From assembly GCA_022605405.1 (NCBI GenBank), contig JABYQQ010000006.1, positions 372,001 to 436,000 of the forward strand: a stretch of DNA of 64,000 bases. Reading direction: 5' to 3'. Below, one piece after another: positions 23,189 through 35,089 of the stretch. The stretch comes from Earliella scabrosa. Its lineage: Eukaryota > Basidiomycota > Agaricomycetes > Polyporales > Polyporaceae. The position numbers were made by a program, and so were the translations under genes. Under the pieces are notes generated by a model. The model saw nothing but the letters and a program-made list of their open reading frames with translations, searched no databases and had not been told where the DNA came from. Position 1 is the first letter of the stretch. Each line of letters begins with the position of its first letter.

Positions 23189-25438
23189 GTTGAGCCTGTG
23201 CAGTGAGAAGCCACCTGTCGGGCAGTGACGGGACGGAAGCAGGATGTCCTGAAGAATCCCCAACTCTCCTTTGATATCATATACTGCTCGCCTAGAGCTC
23301 ACCCGAGCAACGGACACGGACGGAGGTGTCTGGTCTCCCGACGCGCCGAATGATGCTTCTCGGCTTTCCCACAACGTCAATGCTGCAGCGGTGTCATGAG
23401 CAGCGGTCGGAATGGGGCCATCTGTGCCGCATTGAGATCATGATGCTCGATGATGGATGAGCATCATCGCCGGTAGCAGAGGTCTCAAGGACGGACGCCT
23501 GCTATAATCCATGGCCTGCGACACGCGCTCGCACGCGCCCGAGAAGCGACTTTGATGGATAGCCCCACTGGGCGCAAGAAGATGCTATAGCACTATCGAC
23601 ACCCATGAGAATTCAGCACTGCGCAGAAGGCAGATACGACGTTGCCATTCTCACCCTCGTGGTCTAGCCCTAGGTTTCTCCGTCCGGCGCAAAAAGACCT
23701 ACGATAGGCTGTGAAACTTCGCAGGGTGAAGCCTGAGGTACCTGAGGACCGACTCGGTCGCATACAAGCCCAGTCGAAATGAGCGTCCTGGGCACACAGA
23801 TTGTCGGAGGGTCAGTGCGGAAGATCCGGTACTTACCATTTGTAGCTACTTTCGAGAGTGTCTCACAGGACTCCCGCTTATCAGAGGTTCACGGCAGGAC
23901 TCTTCCGCATCAACATTTTGAACGGGTGACCAGTGACCTTGGGAATATCCCCATGTGAACATCTATGAAGATTCGAAGTGAGACATGGATACAGTGGGCG
24001 GTGTGTATGAGTGTGTATGGCTATACTCACCGTCTCTGTTCGCTTCCCTGAGAGGTTCTGTGGGGGCGTCAGTGCACCGCAAGTCGTAGTGTGGCAGCTC
24101 ACCGGAGGCAAAAGCATCAGATTTGCTTCCGAGGCTTGGCATCCACATTAATGAACGACGTAATATCGGGCGGCTAATGGTTCAGATGATGAGATACCTG
24201 ATGATGATGATGCCGGCATTCTACCATGCAAAGGCTTGAAAGTTGGAAGCTGGATCGTGGCAGACGAGAAAGACGAGGGAGCAGACTGCTACAGATAGAC
24301 CATCCACAGTACATGTCAGACCTTACCACTGACAATCATGGTAGCCATCCGTGGAGGAAAGCTGCAATCTGTCTGGAAGGCTGTGTCCAAGCTACCCAAC
24401 ATCCAAGGTATCCCGTAGCCTGCAGCACTACCCAAGATTTAATCATCGACAGCCGACGCACTGAAACTGATGAGTATATTCCAACGTAGGTCACGTTGAT
24501 TCCCGCATGATGGGATGAGAGGACGAAAGATTGGTCTGGGGAATCTGCCGTGCTTTACCAACGGATTACGTGTCCAGTAAGTAGCACGCCACGCGAGTCC
24601 AGAATTGCAGACATAACGCACTCAGATCAATGTCCTGGAGCTTTGGTGTAATTGTTGCTATGAAGTCAGACCAGGGGTCTGATTCCATGTGCTGGTTCGA
24701 CGAAGCCGGCGACAGCCACCAGCCTAAGAAGACCGAGGTTGATTGACGTTGCAAGTGTGCCGCGGTAAGTTGCACGAGCGCAAGAATAAGCGTCACTTCG
24801 AAAACGATACGACAATATAGGTGGAAATCGCAAGAGGTCGTGTGCACTTGACAACGAAGAGCAACTTGAACTTGCAGGCAGCTCGGCACAGCTCGGCACC
24901 TCATCCGATGGTCGCTTCCCACGCTTCTGATGTAGGCTGAGCTGCACGCACAGTGCGGCACACAACGACCAGGTTTGAATATTCATGATTGGCACTTCTA
25001 GGACGCCCTGGGAAGTCGTTTACAGACTGCTTCCACTTTTTATTTTGCAGTTTCAAGTTCGCAAAGGTGCATTGACCTTACTAACACGGTTACCACCCGA
25101 GACCAGGCTCCCCCCGACGGCAGGTACACACTTCAGACAGCTCCTTGTAACTAACAAGGCTGCGATTGGTCCATGACAGCCTCGTGTTGCGTCGCGAATG
25201 TCTCCAGTTGTACTCCGGACGTGTATGGAGGTTGAGCGAAGTTACGCTGTCCTTCCACATCGATATCCACTTGCAGAGCTCGCGCGTCGGATTCCGACCA
25301 TGGAGAATACGAGGCCCTATATAAAAAGTTTGGTCAGTCACAAAGATTGGGACCTGCAAACTCAGCACGTACTGTCACGGATGGCAGCCAGAACGAGCGT
25401 CCTCGCAAGGCACTCACCACTACGTTCTTCCCCGTTTC
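23189..25438. other. Gene-poor stretch; one possible tiny three-exon gene, otherwise nothing recognised
   Basis: Short frames on both strands show no family motifs. A plus-strand TATATAAAAA motif lies at 25317-25326 but no matching gene was identified downstream. A minus-strand frame at 24566-24961 is open for 131 codons without a recognisable product. Confidence 0.4.
23910..24148 (-). CDS. Possible small spliced gene of unknown function (41 codons)
   Basis: Minus-strand exons 24148-24103, 24057-24031 and 23962-23910 are bounded by consensus GTGAG...CAG/TAG introns and join in frame from ATG to TGA. The product has no recognisable motif, and the real start may lie in an upstream exon. It could be chance splice-like sequence or the 3' end of a larger unrecognised gene. 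Confidence 0.25.
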
Positions 25439-26935
25439 TCAACTCTCGAGCCCTCCCTGCCCTCTGCCTTTCCGAGCATCAGAGGTCCCGCTTTCGCACC
25501 GCAAATCGATATCTCCGCTCCTAGTGGGCCGTAACTCAACAGTGACAGCTGACGGAAGCCCTGGTCCGTGTTGGTCGTTGGTAGTATCACGGGCACTGTC
25601 GGTTGTGGTCCAGAACCGTAGGGACGTGGAGATATGCCCTGTCGTTTCGCCATATCTGTTTCCAGAGCTTGCGCGGACGATGATCATGGAGAAGACAAGT
25701 GCCTAGAACGAGTCAACATCAACCATGAGCGACCCCGAATGGTCCAGTTGCGCAGCGACTCTGGACTTACTGTCACCGGTGGTAGCTGGCGTCAGGGACA
25801 TAAGATCTCAGGATGTGCGGCTAGCGAGAGAAGAGGGACTGTCTGCACGTACCGGGTCCAGAAGAAGAAAGAACGTGTTGGATTCGATGCAATTGGTGAC
25901 AATGATAGCGATGAGATGCGCGCAGTAGAAGGAAGCTGCAGGACAGACTGAACGATGTAGTATACCTAACAAGACTATAGCACATACCCGTCTCCACGAT
26001 GATCTCAAAGACGCGCATGGTGGGTCGCTGCTTCGAGAGCCCTGAGATATCCTCCGGTATTCTGGAGCTCACTCGCCAGATCTTCCAGCATATTAGTACT
26101 ACCGAAGATCGCGTGCTTCTCAATATGTGCAAAGATGTCGAACAAGGATACACTTACTAGCGCACCACAGATTGAGACAAAGAGTCAGGATGAAGTAATA
26201 GCGAACCCGCAGAGTGACAGCTGCTTCGATAGGGTCGTTGTCGTTGGCGGTCTGAGCCAGTGTCCAGACTGACCAGCTGCCTAGAGCTACAGCGTCGTAA
26301 GTATGCGCATAGTCCAGTAGGTCTCTATGGATGCACGTACCCACGTCAGTCAGCAAGAGGCCGATCGGGATCACGACAACGCTGAATGTGGAGTTCCAGA
26401 TTACGTAGGTGCGGTAGACCTATGAATGATGTCAATGCTACGCAAACCGCCCTACTGAGATGACTTAGACGTACAATGATCGCATCCGAGATAATGCTCA
26501 TGATGACAATAACTGCATTCTTCGCCAGCGAAACGGGAGAGGCGGAGTGCGTGTACACAGTCACAGGATCGGGCCGCCCATCACCATGAATTGCGTACGC
26601 TCTGAGAGCCGTATCCATGTCCGTCGCGAGAGCCTGCAACGTACGACTCATCTCAAGTTGATCTCATAATAACATCATTTGAGAGACACCCACAGTAACG
26701 GTGATTGCGAAGATCAGACCGCTCGCGATCGGAAGCCACAGGGATCGATTCTCCCTGAATCTCCTCCGTAACACAGGGATGCACTGAATGAGGTATACAC
26801 AATATGCGCCTACCGCGTCACACAGGGATCAGCCGGCATCTCTAACATGGAAAGTACAGGCTCACCGGTAGCGAAGATTTGCAGCCACAACCCAAACAGA
26901 TGGGCGGTGGCCACAGAGATGTCGGAAGCTAACAT
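25439..26935 (-). CDS. Seven-transmembrane protein, Agaricomycete family, copy 3
   Basis: Minus-strand exons 26935-26866, 26809-26694, 26633-26475, 26419-26341, 26286-26158, 26098-25988, 25935-25853, 25785-25771 and 25702-25439 give 341 codons. Motifs match the family: 'ATAHLFGLWLQIFATGAYCVY', 'SLAKNAVIVI.SIISDAI', 'LRVRYYFILTLCLNLWC', 'LICWKIWRVS' and 'SFYCAHLIAIIVTNCIESN'. The 15-nt exon encodes LPPVT. The intron after exon 2 uses the donor GTGGGT, which keeps phase 0. This copy is more diverged than copies 1 and 2 but intact. Confidence 0.83.
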
Positions 26936-28317
26936 CACAACCTTGTGTCCTGCGACAAGCCTAGAGATCGAGGGAGCGAGTGCGGAGCGACCCCGTCACA
27001 TAAGTACCTCTGCGTCCTAGCATTGAATTTGAATGAGTGGGATGATATTGTATACACACGCCCCTGAGAGTGCCTTTTCGGGCGGCGAGCGAGTCCGACA
27101 ATCGTTGACCCGGCGGTGACCTAGAAGACTGCAGGAGCGCCGGAGCCTGGCCACTGATGAGAAGATAGCAAATCCGTCGCACCAGCAGGAGGGCATTGGT
27201 ATGTAGCATGCATGGGCCGTAACAGCATCTCCTGCAGATCGGTCAACACGAACCCTGGTTGAAGACATGAAGAACCATGGGTCTACCGTTGAGGATGACT
27301 GCATGTATCCCTACGTCGCATGTTTGCCCTCACAGGCACTGCCATCAGACAAATCTAACCGGTGGGCGCGGGTTAGCACAATGCGGTGTGGGAATGTTGT
27401 GTGTACACAATTGAGTGACCTTGTTCTGGCGTACCCTGGCGTACCGCTCTGGGGCGTATGTATGTCATCTGAGCCGCGTAGCAACTGCCGGCTCTACCGA
27501 GAGGTCGTAGTCCACACGGCATGCCGCATGTGCTTCACAGAAAAGAGCAACCCAAGCACCAGAATCGTCTGGGATGAATAGGATGGGAAGGGAGCCCAGC
27601 GCCAGGTCGCCTCGGACATGCATACTAATTAATGAACCGCGATTACACGATGCTGTTCACATTCGCCTATACATAGCAGATAATCAGCATGCATCGGCAG
27701 CTTCGGAGGAAGACATAAAAGCTACATATACCGGCACAATGGTTTGAACAGGTAGACCCTCGAGCTGAACAGGCTCGAACTTCTCGAGCGTCATCGTGGC
27801 AAGCCCAGATACAAGCGCCTGCCTACTCCGGGCCGAGCTGGGCCGAGACAGCCCTCCGCGACACGGCGTCACAGCGTGGTCACTGTCACTACAGGTCGGG
27901 CCATTCTTCCCTCGTCATCACCCAGCACTGGCCGGAGACCATGCACTGGCCAGCTACGTGTGAAGACCTCTATGCGAGCTGGGCTGGTATGTAGATGTGC
28001 GCATGGCGAGATCCGGGGCATGGAGGCTGGCGCTCCGAGCCTCAGCGGCGTGGAATCCCCCTGCGAACGCCGGCTGGAGCCTTCCATCATCAACTTCGCA
28101 GACGCGCCGGCGGTGGACTCACGCACTGCACGGCGCTGAGTTCCGTCAGCCTGTGCGCCCGGCGCCGCAGCCGCAAGTGCATCCACATGCGTATGCACGC
28201 CTTATCAACCCTCCTTGGTCTCAGCCTCGGAGCTTCCTCTCGCTGACTGCCAACGCCGTCCGCGTCGTCGCAAGGTGCGTGCGCGAACGAACAGTCTGCG
28301 TGTTCAGCTGACTACAT
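26936..28317. other. Intergenic, no gene recognised
   Basis: This separates a minus-strand 7-TM gene from the plus-strand P450, so it may hold divergent promoters. A short minus-strand frame near 27684-27872 looks coding-like but could not be extended or identified. Confidence 0.45.
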
Positions 28318-30733
28318 ATGTACCCGGCTGACGACTTCTGTTGCGATGCTCAGATGCTGCAGCTCGTACCTCTGCTCTTCGCAGCCCTCGTCCTGATCGC
28401 TGCATATCCGTTCGTGAGGAAGCGAGTGAAGCAGAGGTCCCTCAAGAATGTACCGGGACCCGCACCTGCATCGTTTGTTGGAGGTACGTATTGCATGTCG
28501 AATTCACCGTGTACTGCGCCCATGGGATGCTGACGCTGAACGTTTTGCAGGCCTCTCGAAGCAGATGCACTCCCCGTCCAGCGTTCCGCTCCGAGAGCGT
28601 GTCCTGGTGTCGTATGGACGCGCGATCAAAATCCCCATGGTTCTCGGGGTGCGTACGCGCCTCGTGGTCGTCATTGAGCCAACCAACTCACGCGTGATTC
28701 GCGCAGGATGTCGACCTCGCAGTCTCCGACCCTCTCGCGCTCTCGACCATGTTCGGGAAGTATCGCGACGTGTACGACAATCCCGAATGGTTCTCCGAGT
28801 GAGCACCATTCTCTGGCTTCCCACTGTGTATGTTACTGACAGATCACCAGGACGATGAACGCCGTCTTCGGTCCCGGGCTCTCCTCTGTGAGAGGTGAGG
28901 CATGCTGACTACCTTGTGTATGCCGTGCGCTCAATCTCTCCCCGCTGCTCTAGGGAAAGAACACGCGCAGCAACGAAAACAGCTCAATCCCGCCTTTGCT
29001 GTGCGATACCTTCGTGACATGGTTCCCATGTTCTGCCGAATCGGAGCGGAGGTTCGTCAGTCACGGCCTATGACTCCGCGCCATCTTCACCCCCCTCCCT
29101 ACTTGCAGCTCGTCACCGTGCTGCGGAACAAGGTCGTAGCGCCCCGCACGGAAGTCGACGTCGCGCAGTACTTTTCTCGTTACTCTCTCGAGTGCATCGG
29201 GCGCACTGGCTTGGGCTACTCCTTCGGGTCTTTGGATCACCACGGAACCGACTACAGCCGGGCATTGAAAGAATTCGGGTGAGTCCGGCATAAACATTTC
29301 TCGCTCGTGGACATCCTTCACTGACCCACATCGGGCAGCCCGACCATCACGAAATTCCACGTCCTGCGCCGTCTCCTTCCTTGGCTTCGACGCACGTTTC
29401 CGCGCTCGTGGCTCCGTCGCGCCACAGAAGTCCTCCCATGGGCCCCTCTGCGCCACATCCGGGGCATATCCGATAGCGTATGCATGACAGCTCAGAGTGT
29501 GATCCGCCGCAAGATCGAGCTTCTCAAGCAAGGAGGCGACTCTCTGGCCAACGAAGTTGGCGAAGGGAAGGACCTCATGAGCGTCCTCTGTCAGTGTTCA
29601 AGTGACTTATGTCAGGGTGGTCACTCATGCTGACGGTCGTCACAGTGAGGAACCACGTTGGCACAGACGAAGTGTCTGAAGAGAACCTGATTGGACACAT
29701 GTCGTACGTCGATCGTCTTCGATGTGCGCCTTGATCCTCACCGTATCCATAGGCTCATACTGCTTGCGGGCACTGATTCGACCTCGGGCACCCTTACACG
29801 CGCCATTGAAGTTCTCTCACGTCGTACGGACGCGCAGCAGAGACTTCGACAAGAGCTCCTTCATGCAACTATTGGCGCTAACCGTGCCCTTTCTGACTTT
29901 GACTATGATGCCTACACTAGCCTACCGTACCTCGAAGCCGTCATCAAAGAGACGATCCGCGTGTGAGTCTCTTCGCACTGCTTCCGCCGCATATCTGTAG
30001 ACTGATACCTCACGCGTACCTAGGTTCCCTGCCTTCTATCTCTCCCCAAAGATGTACGTGCTACGTATCCGAAATGCGACCTGAGCTCACCTCCCTCCAC
30101 TCAGCGCCGAAGAAGACACTGTGCTTCCTCTCTCGACACCCATCGTGGGCACAGATGGACAGCCCATCACAGAGCTGATCGTTCCTGCAGGGACGATGGT
30201 ATGGGTGAACATCTTCGGGCTCAACCGCGACAAGGACATCTGGGGGCCAGACGCGGACGAGTGGAAGCCGGAGCGGTGGCTCGCGCCCCTCCCGCCGAGC
30301 GTCGCGGACGCTCACATCCCGAACGTGTATGCGAATACGTGCGCAGCCCTCCCATCTCCATCTTCCCGTCGTGGCAGTTCTGACACTGGCATGATCTACA
30401 GGATGACGTTCATCGCGGGCCCGCGAGCGTGCATGTGCGTGAACCTCTCCCATGTCAACCTCGCACTCATCACTGAACTGCCTTATTTGCATCGCAGTGG
30501 GTACCAGCTGGCCCTTACAGAACTCCGTACGTGCTGCACGTGCCCACGCTGCTTCTAACGGCGCTCACCTCCCAACAGGGATCGCCCTTGCCCACCTCAT
30601 CCTGGCGTTCGAGTTCGCGCCTTCAGAGAAGGAGATAGTCTGGCGGTTGGGCGGGGTTGCGTCACCGTCCGTGAAAGGCTCGACGTCTGCGAAGCCCGAA
30701 CTGCCCATCTTGATCTCCCGCACCTCGTTCTGA
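28318..30733 (+). CDS. Cytochrome P450 monooxygenase
   Basis: Fourteen exons give 555 codons: 28318-28483, 28551-28648, 28707-28798, 28851-28894, 28954-29051, 29109-29278, 29339-29589, 29646-29703, 29753-29962, 30024-30053, 30105-30338, 30402-30434, 30498-30526, 30579-30733. An N-terminal membrane anchor ('LLFAALVLIAAYPFV') precedes a proline-rich 'NVPGPAPASF' hinge. The C-helix has 'EHAQQRKQLNPAF', the I-helix oxygen motif is 'LLAGTDSTSG' and the K-helix is 'YLEAVIKETIR'. 'PERW' and the heme loop 'FIAGPRACIGYQLAL' follow; the heme loop is assembled across the exon joins at 30434/30498. This is an ER-anchored fungal class II enzyme for oxidative tailoring. The start could instead be ATG 28354. 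The CYP family was not assigned. The neighbours are an MFS transporter, UbiA and an A-domain enzyme. Confidence 0.92.
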
Positions 30734-31199
30734 ATGACATGTATGTCCGCGCTGGGCGGCATTCGAACCGGGGTTCGAAGCCAAACGCAATCCACATCTT
30801 GACGCCCAAGCTTGAGACGCTGCCACTGTGTACGTTATCCAGCCTTCTATGATGTTCCCACTTAGACGTCGTTGCGAGAACGCCGCGGGAGGTGCGGGCT
30901 CGACACTGACAATCAGTATGAATATTGGTCGCAGCTGCAGCCATTCAAGATGCTATGCCGAATGAGAGCGGTCCGTCGTGTGGAGTGAGTACGTGTGGAC
31001 GGAGAGGCAAGGTCGCTGCTAGACGCGACGTCAGGCACTTGACACGCGCCGTCTGCGAAGCAAAGCTAACTTCTACAGATGACGGAACTTGATCCTTCTG
31101 CGTTCATGGGCGCGAGCTATATGGACACCCTCTGAGCCTGCCTGAAGCCTGACCCCGTCTCCTCGCTTCTCTCGCAGCGCAGCGCCGCCCTTGCTCACC
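30734..31199. other. Intergenic between P450 and MFS transporter
   Basis: No coding evidence was seen. Both flanking genes are on the plus strand, so this holds the P450 3' end and the transporter promoter. No clear TATA box was seen. Confidence 0.5.
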
Positions 31200-33433
31200 A
31201 TGGCCGACCCATCCTTGAGCAAGCATGGCTCGCAGGTCTCGGAGAAGACGGTCAACGACGCGAGCGTCGAGAGCGGGATATCCATTGCACATCTCCCCGC
31301 CTCGGGCGACTTCGGTGGCAAGCCTATGCGGCGAGCGTGGCTCAAGATGGATCTGCTCGCCCTCCCGTTCGTCACTGCCATCTATCTTCTCTACACGATA
31401 GTGAGTATCCTGCTACATCGTGCGCTGCGTCCTTCCTGATCACTGGATGGCAGGACAAAGCCAACGTCGGGAATGCGCGCATCGCGGGGCTACAGGAGAA
31501 GCTGCACATGTCCGACACGCAGGTACGCACCGCGCATACGCTAGAGATCTCACCTGCTCAGGTCCATCTCCCACATCTCCTCAGTTCAGCATTGCGCTCA
31601 CGACGACCTACATGTGCGAGCCCCATTCTACGTCGCCAAGTATGCCTTCCCTGCTCACCACGGACGCGTTCTAGTACACAAACGTTCATGCCCATCGCGT
31701 CAAATCACTTCATCACGGTGAGTACGATCGCAGAACTCATCGAGAAAAGTCTGATTGAGATCCATTCCAGCTCTTCGGTCCTCGTTACGTGCTCCCGGCG
31801 ATGATGTCCCTGGGAGGTTTCGTAGTGGCCATGCAAGGTATGCTCTCCGCCGTGTACGAACTGTCATCCTTGGAGGACCTTACGAGTCCGTTGTGTGCAG
31901 GGGTCGCCACCAACTACGCGGGGTTCGTGGCATGTCGCGTGTTCCTAGGGCTCTTCGTAGGTTTGTATCACGCCAATTGCTCGCGCATATACCCAGCCTA
32001 ACTTGCCGCATCTGTCATTCAGGCGGCATCCTCGCCGGTGTGAACCTGTACCTCGCTTCGTTCTACCCTCGGCGAATGCTGCAGCTTCGGTACGTCTGAA
32101 CACTCCCCGTACTTCCGCCATCCGACCGAGTCTCACATCAGCACACCAGGATCTCCGTGCTATGGTCAGCAACCTCCATGGCGATAGCCTTTTCAGGGCT
32201 GCTCGCCGCAGCCATCGTCCGAATGGACGGCGTCTCAAACAGACCAGGGTGGGCGTGGCTCTTCATCATCGTAAGCGCATCGCCCTCCCCGAGAAACATC
32301 CTCCTCTGACTTCAGCACAATCCTCCAGGAAGGCGCATTCACCTGCGTGTTCGGCCTGGCATGCTTCGTGCTGCTCCCGAACTCCCCCACGACGGCGTGG
32401 TTCCTCACGAACGAGGAGAGGGCGTACGTCGCCGACGTGCTCCACCGCGATGGCCTGATTGCAAAGGCAGAAACGCAGCGGGCGGATTTCTGGCATGACG
32501 TCCGGCGGACGCTCGTGCAGCCGCACGCGATCCTGCTCACCATCGCCGCCTTCTTCGTCGGTGCGTTGTCGTGCGCCGTCACCTGTCCTTGCATGTCATC
32601 CTGACAAGCACCCCAGACTTCACGGCGACCAGTCTCGCCTAGTGAGTAGTCCTGGTTCACCCTTCGCATCCACAGGCTCAATGAGGTCGTAGCTTCCTGC
32701 CGAGCATCGTGGTTGGCCTGGGATACAAGGGCCTGGAAGCACAACTCAGGGGCGTCCCTCCGTTCGCAGCGAGCGTGGGAGGTACGTGAAGCCCCTCTGC
32801 CCGTGAAACCCTGCTGACTATGCAGGCATCCATGTACAGTCTCCATCACCTGCGCAATCATCGCCGACAAGTACGCCGTCCGAGGGGCGACGATGATCGG
32901 CTTAGCTATCATGTCCACGGCCGGCTTTGCCGTCTTCGTAGGTGAGCATCCCCCTCCCCTCCACACCTCACTCCATCCACACGCAAACTCATCCCCGCCC
33001 CCTCTCTCACCCCCACGCAGCATCATCCTCCGCCGAAGTGCGCTACGGCTCGCTTTTCCTCGCCGTGCCCGGCGCCTTCGGGGGAATCGTCCCGCTCAGC
33101 ACCTGGATCGCAAACAACGCCGCGCCCCTCTCCCGCACCTCCGTCGCGCTCGGCCTCATCGTCACCATCACCAACTTCAGCTCCACGCTCGCCGTCTGGA
33201 TGTTCGGCCCCATCTCGCGCCCGCCGCGCTACACCTCCGCGGCGATCACCCTGCTGGTCTTCCAGGTCGGCACCTTGCTGTGCGCGGTAGGCACGCTGGT
33301 GTACCTCGCGGTGGAGAATAGGCGGAGGGCGCGGTTGCGCGCGGAGCATAGGAGGGCGGGGCGGGAGGACGAGAGTGAGGAGCGCGCGGGCTTGATCACG
33401 AACGAGAGCATATGGTTCACGTACGTGATGTAG
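31200..33433 (+). CDS. MFS transporter, anion:cation symporter (DAL5-like) type
   Basis: Thirteen exons give 505 codons: 31200-31400, 31454-31522, 31585-31613, 31675-31717, 31771-31837, 31901-31960, 32023-32089, 32150-32270, 32329-32560, 32617-32641, 32693-32781, 32840-32941, 33021-33433. Family signatures include a cytoplasmic start then 'AWLKMDLLALPFVTAIYLLYTID', 'KANVGNARIAGL', 'FGPRYVLPAMM', 'RVFLGLFVGG', 'LYLASFYPRRM', 'FVLLPNSPTTAWFLTNEERAY', 'IADKYAVRGATMI' and a late 'STWIANNAAP' helix. About twelve membrane helices follow the DAL5/allantoate permease pattern. It is a plasma-membrane transporter for organic anions. In this context it may export or import a pathway compound. The last exon is duplicated as a broken copy at 60.9 kb. 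Confidence 0.9.
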
Positions 33434-33866
33434 ATCGCTCCTGAGAATCGAGGGCCGAGAGAGCCATGATGCGACTCCGAGCATCGAATGACTCGACGAG
33501 GCCCGCGTTCGAAGAGTCATAGATGGATGAACGATTAGACATGGGTCGGCTACAGTAAAGAATGACAAGAGGACACTGATACGGATACATCCTAACATTC
33601 TGGGGAGATAAAACCTCAGCATCGGCACCATTCGAAGGACCATACGACTCCAACGCGTTTAACACACCTCGCATACGGTCCAGCAACATCATCAGTGTCC
33701 ATGCCTGCGGGAACTCGACCATCGGCTCATCGGTCGATCTGTGGACTTTTGCGCGATCACGAACCCGAGTTGCGCCATATTGTAGTAGCAGATGAGGCCC
33801 GTTCATGCTCAAGGTCAGACCGCACCCGCGGAGGATAGTGGTAGAGACTCACTCGCGCACAGAATG
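33434..33866 (-). pseudogene. Relic of the 3' part of a 7-TM gene beside the MFS transporter
   Basis: Sequence after the MFS stop matches the 3' flank and coding sequence of 7-TM copy 4. Shared blocks include GATTAGACATGGGTCGGCTA (33534) and TCGCATACGGTCCAGCAACA (33668). Further on come the start of exon 6 (CATATTGTAG.AGCAGATGAGG near 33777) and the exon 5/intron junction ACTCACTCGCGCACAGA (33849). Relative to 61.1-62.07 kb about 0.5 kb is missing, which removes exons 7-9. No reading frame survives. Confidence 0.75.
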
Positions 33867-34542
33867 TTGGGTACCACGGCCGTTCTCTCCACTGACCTCA
33901 AGTGGCCATGGGCGCAGTACAAGAGGTCGTGTTCGTTCGTGGTGGATGGCCGGGACGTGAGCGCGTGAGCCGCCGGCGGGCCCGGGCAGGGGTCCTCCGA
34001 GAGAGCGGCACTGGTTGTCTTCTCCCACAACATGTTCAAGTTCCACCCTCAGCCCTGTTCCTCCTCGGGGCACTGCCCGCGCGGAACCCACGGGCAACAG
34101 GTTTGCAATGCGGGTCAGCGAACGGGCTACCTGCTGGATACCTCGCGGCAACTGCGGACAGGATATGACCTCCCTACCCTACCCCCTAGCGCAGTGCGCA
34201 CGAGGCCTGAGGCCTGAGGCGCGATTCCATTGTGTATCATTTAGCCAGGGTCAGTGACCATGACTGTGGATTCATGCTGGTGTCGGGGACCCGGTACTTG
34301 TCAAAGGTAGCAATGGTCGTTCTTCAGACTCACAAGCTTACTGATCGCAACTTCTACCGCAAGCAGCTCATACTAAGTGCTTTATGATATCCGTGAGGAG
34401 TACATGCATCTCATTTGCCAGTTCCTTCACGTTCACGCAACGCAACTGCGAACTGGTGCAATGTGATGGCTGAAACCTTCCGTCACACACAGGCCGGTAT
34501 CCTCGTGTTGTCCAACGCAACGCCGTTATATAACTCACAACA
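33867..34542. other. Intergenic, no gene recognised
   Basis: Homology to the 61-62 kb copy ends at about 33866. A TATATAA at 34527-34533 lies too close to the ATG at 34543 to serve it as a normal TATA box. Confidence 0.45.
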
Positions 34543-35052
34543 ATGGACATTCTAAACAGCACCATTTCTCTTTGCTCCAAGGTCGACTCACTACTCATGC
34601 CCGTCATACCAACACCCACTGCCTTTACCGACTCGAAGACGAGAAGTTATAGCCTTGACATCTCCGGCCTAGTAGGGTTCTTCAGCAACAGTGGCCCCAT
34701 AGCTGCCATGGGCACGAGAATTTTCTATCCTGGTGGCAAGTATCTCGGCTGGTACAACTCTCCCGGGAGTTACGAGATGGCGAAAACCTGTGGCCGGCTC
34801 TGCCAAACGCGGTTGTGGGCCGGGCTCCGTGACCCCAATCATGACAGTGTCGATCCCGCCGACCTCTTCCGCCTGAACAACAAGTGCGGTCCCAGATTCT
34901 ATGGGGTGCATTCGGGCAAATGGGTACCAACAGGTCATCTGGGACACCTGTGTATGGGGGAGTGTAGGCGATTGGATGTCGAGTCTCGCAATACTGCTGG
35001 GGGAAGAACATCAGGAAACGCCGAGCTAACTATCCCGGCTATACAGACCTAA
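34543..35052 (+). CDS. Hypothetical ORF, 169 codons, no recognised domain
   Basis: A single open frame from ATG to TAG. No family motif, signal peptide or membrane segment was recognised, and the antisense strand is also open over 34669-34947, which weakens the case. The TATA-like motif only about 10 nt before the ATG would put the transcript start inside the ORF. It may be spurious. Confidence 0.25.
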   Translation: MDILNSTISLCSKVDSLLMPVIPTPTAFTDSKTRSYSLDISGLVGFFSNSGPIAAMGTRIFYPGGKYLGWYNSPGSYEMAKTCGRLCQTRLWAGLRDPNHDSVDPADLFRLNNKCGPRFYGVHSGKWVPTGHLGHLCMGECRRLDVESRNTAGGRTSGNAELTIPAIQT

Positions 35053-35089
35053 GCGGAGTGACGGAGTGATGGAGAGGCCCCCCCATTAT

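Noticed and set aside
32235..33026. 263-codon antisense frame opposite the MFS gene
   Set aside because: It is a shadow of the GC-rich MFS exons; its peptide has no domain pattern.
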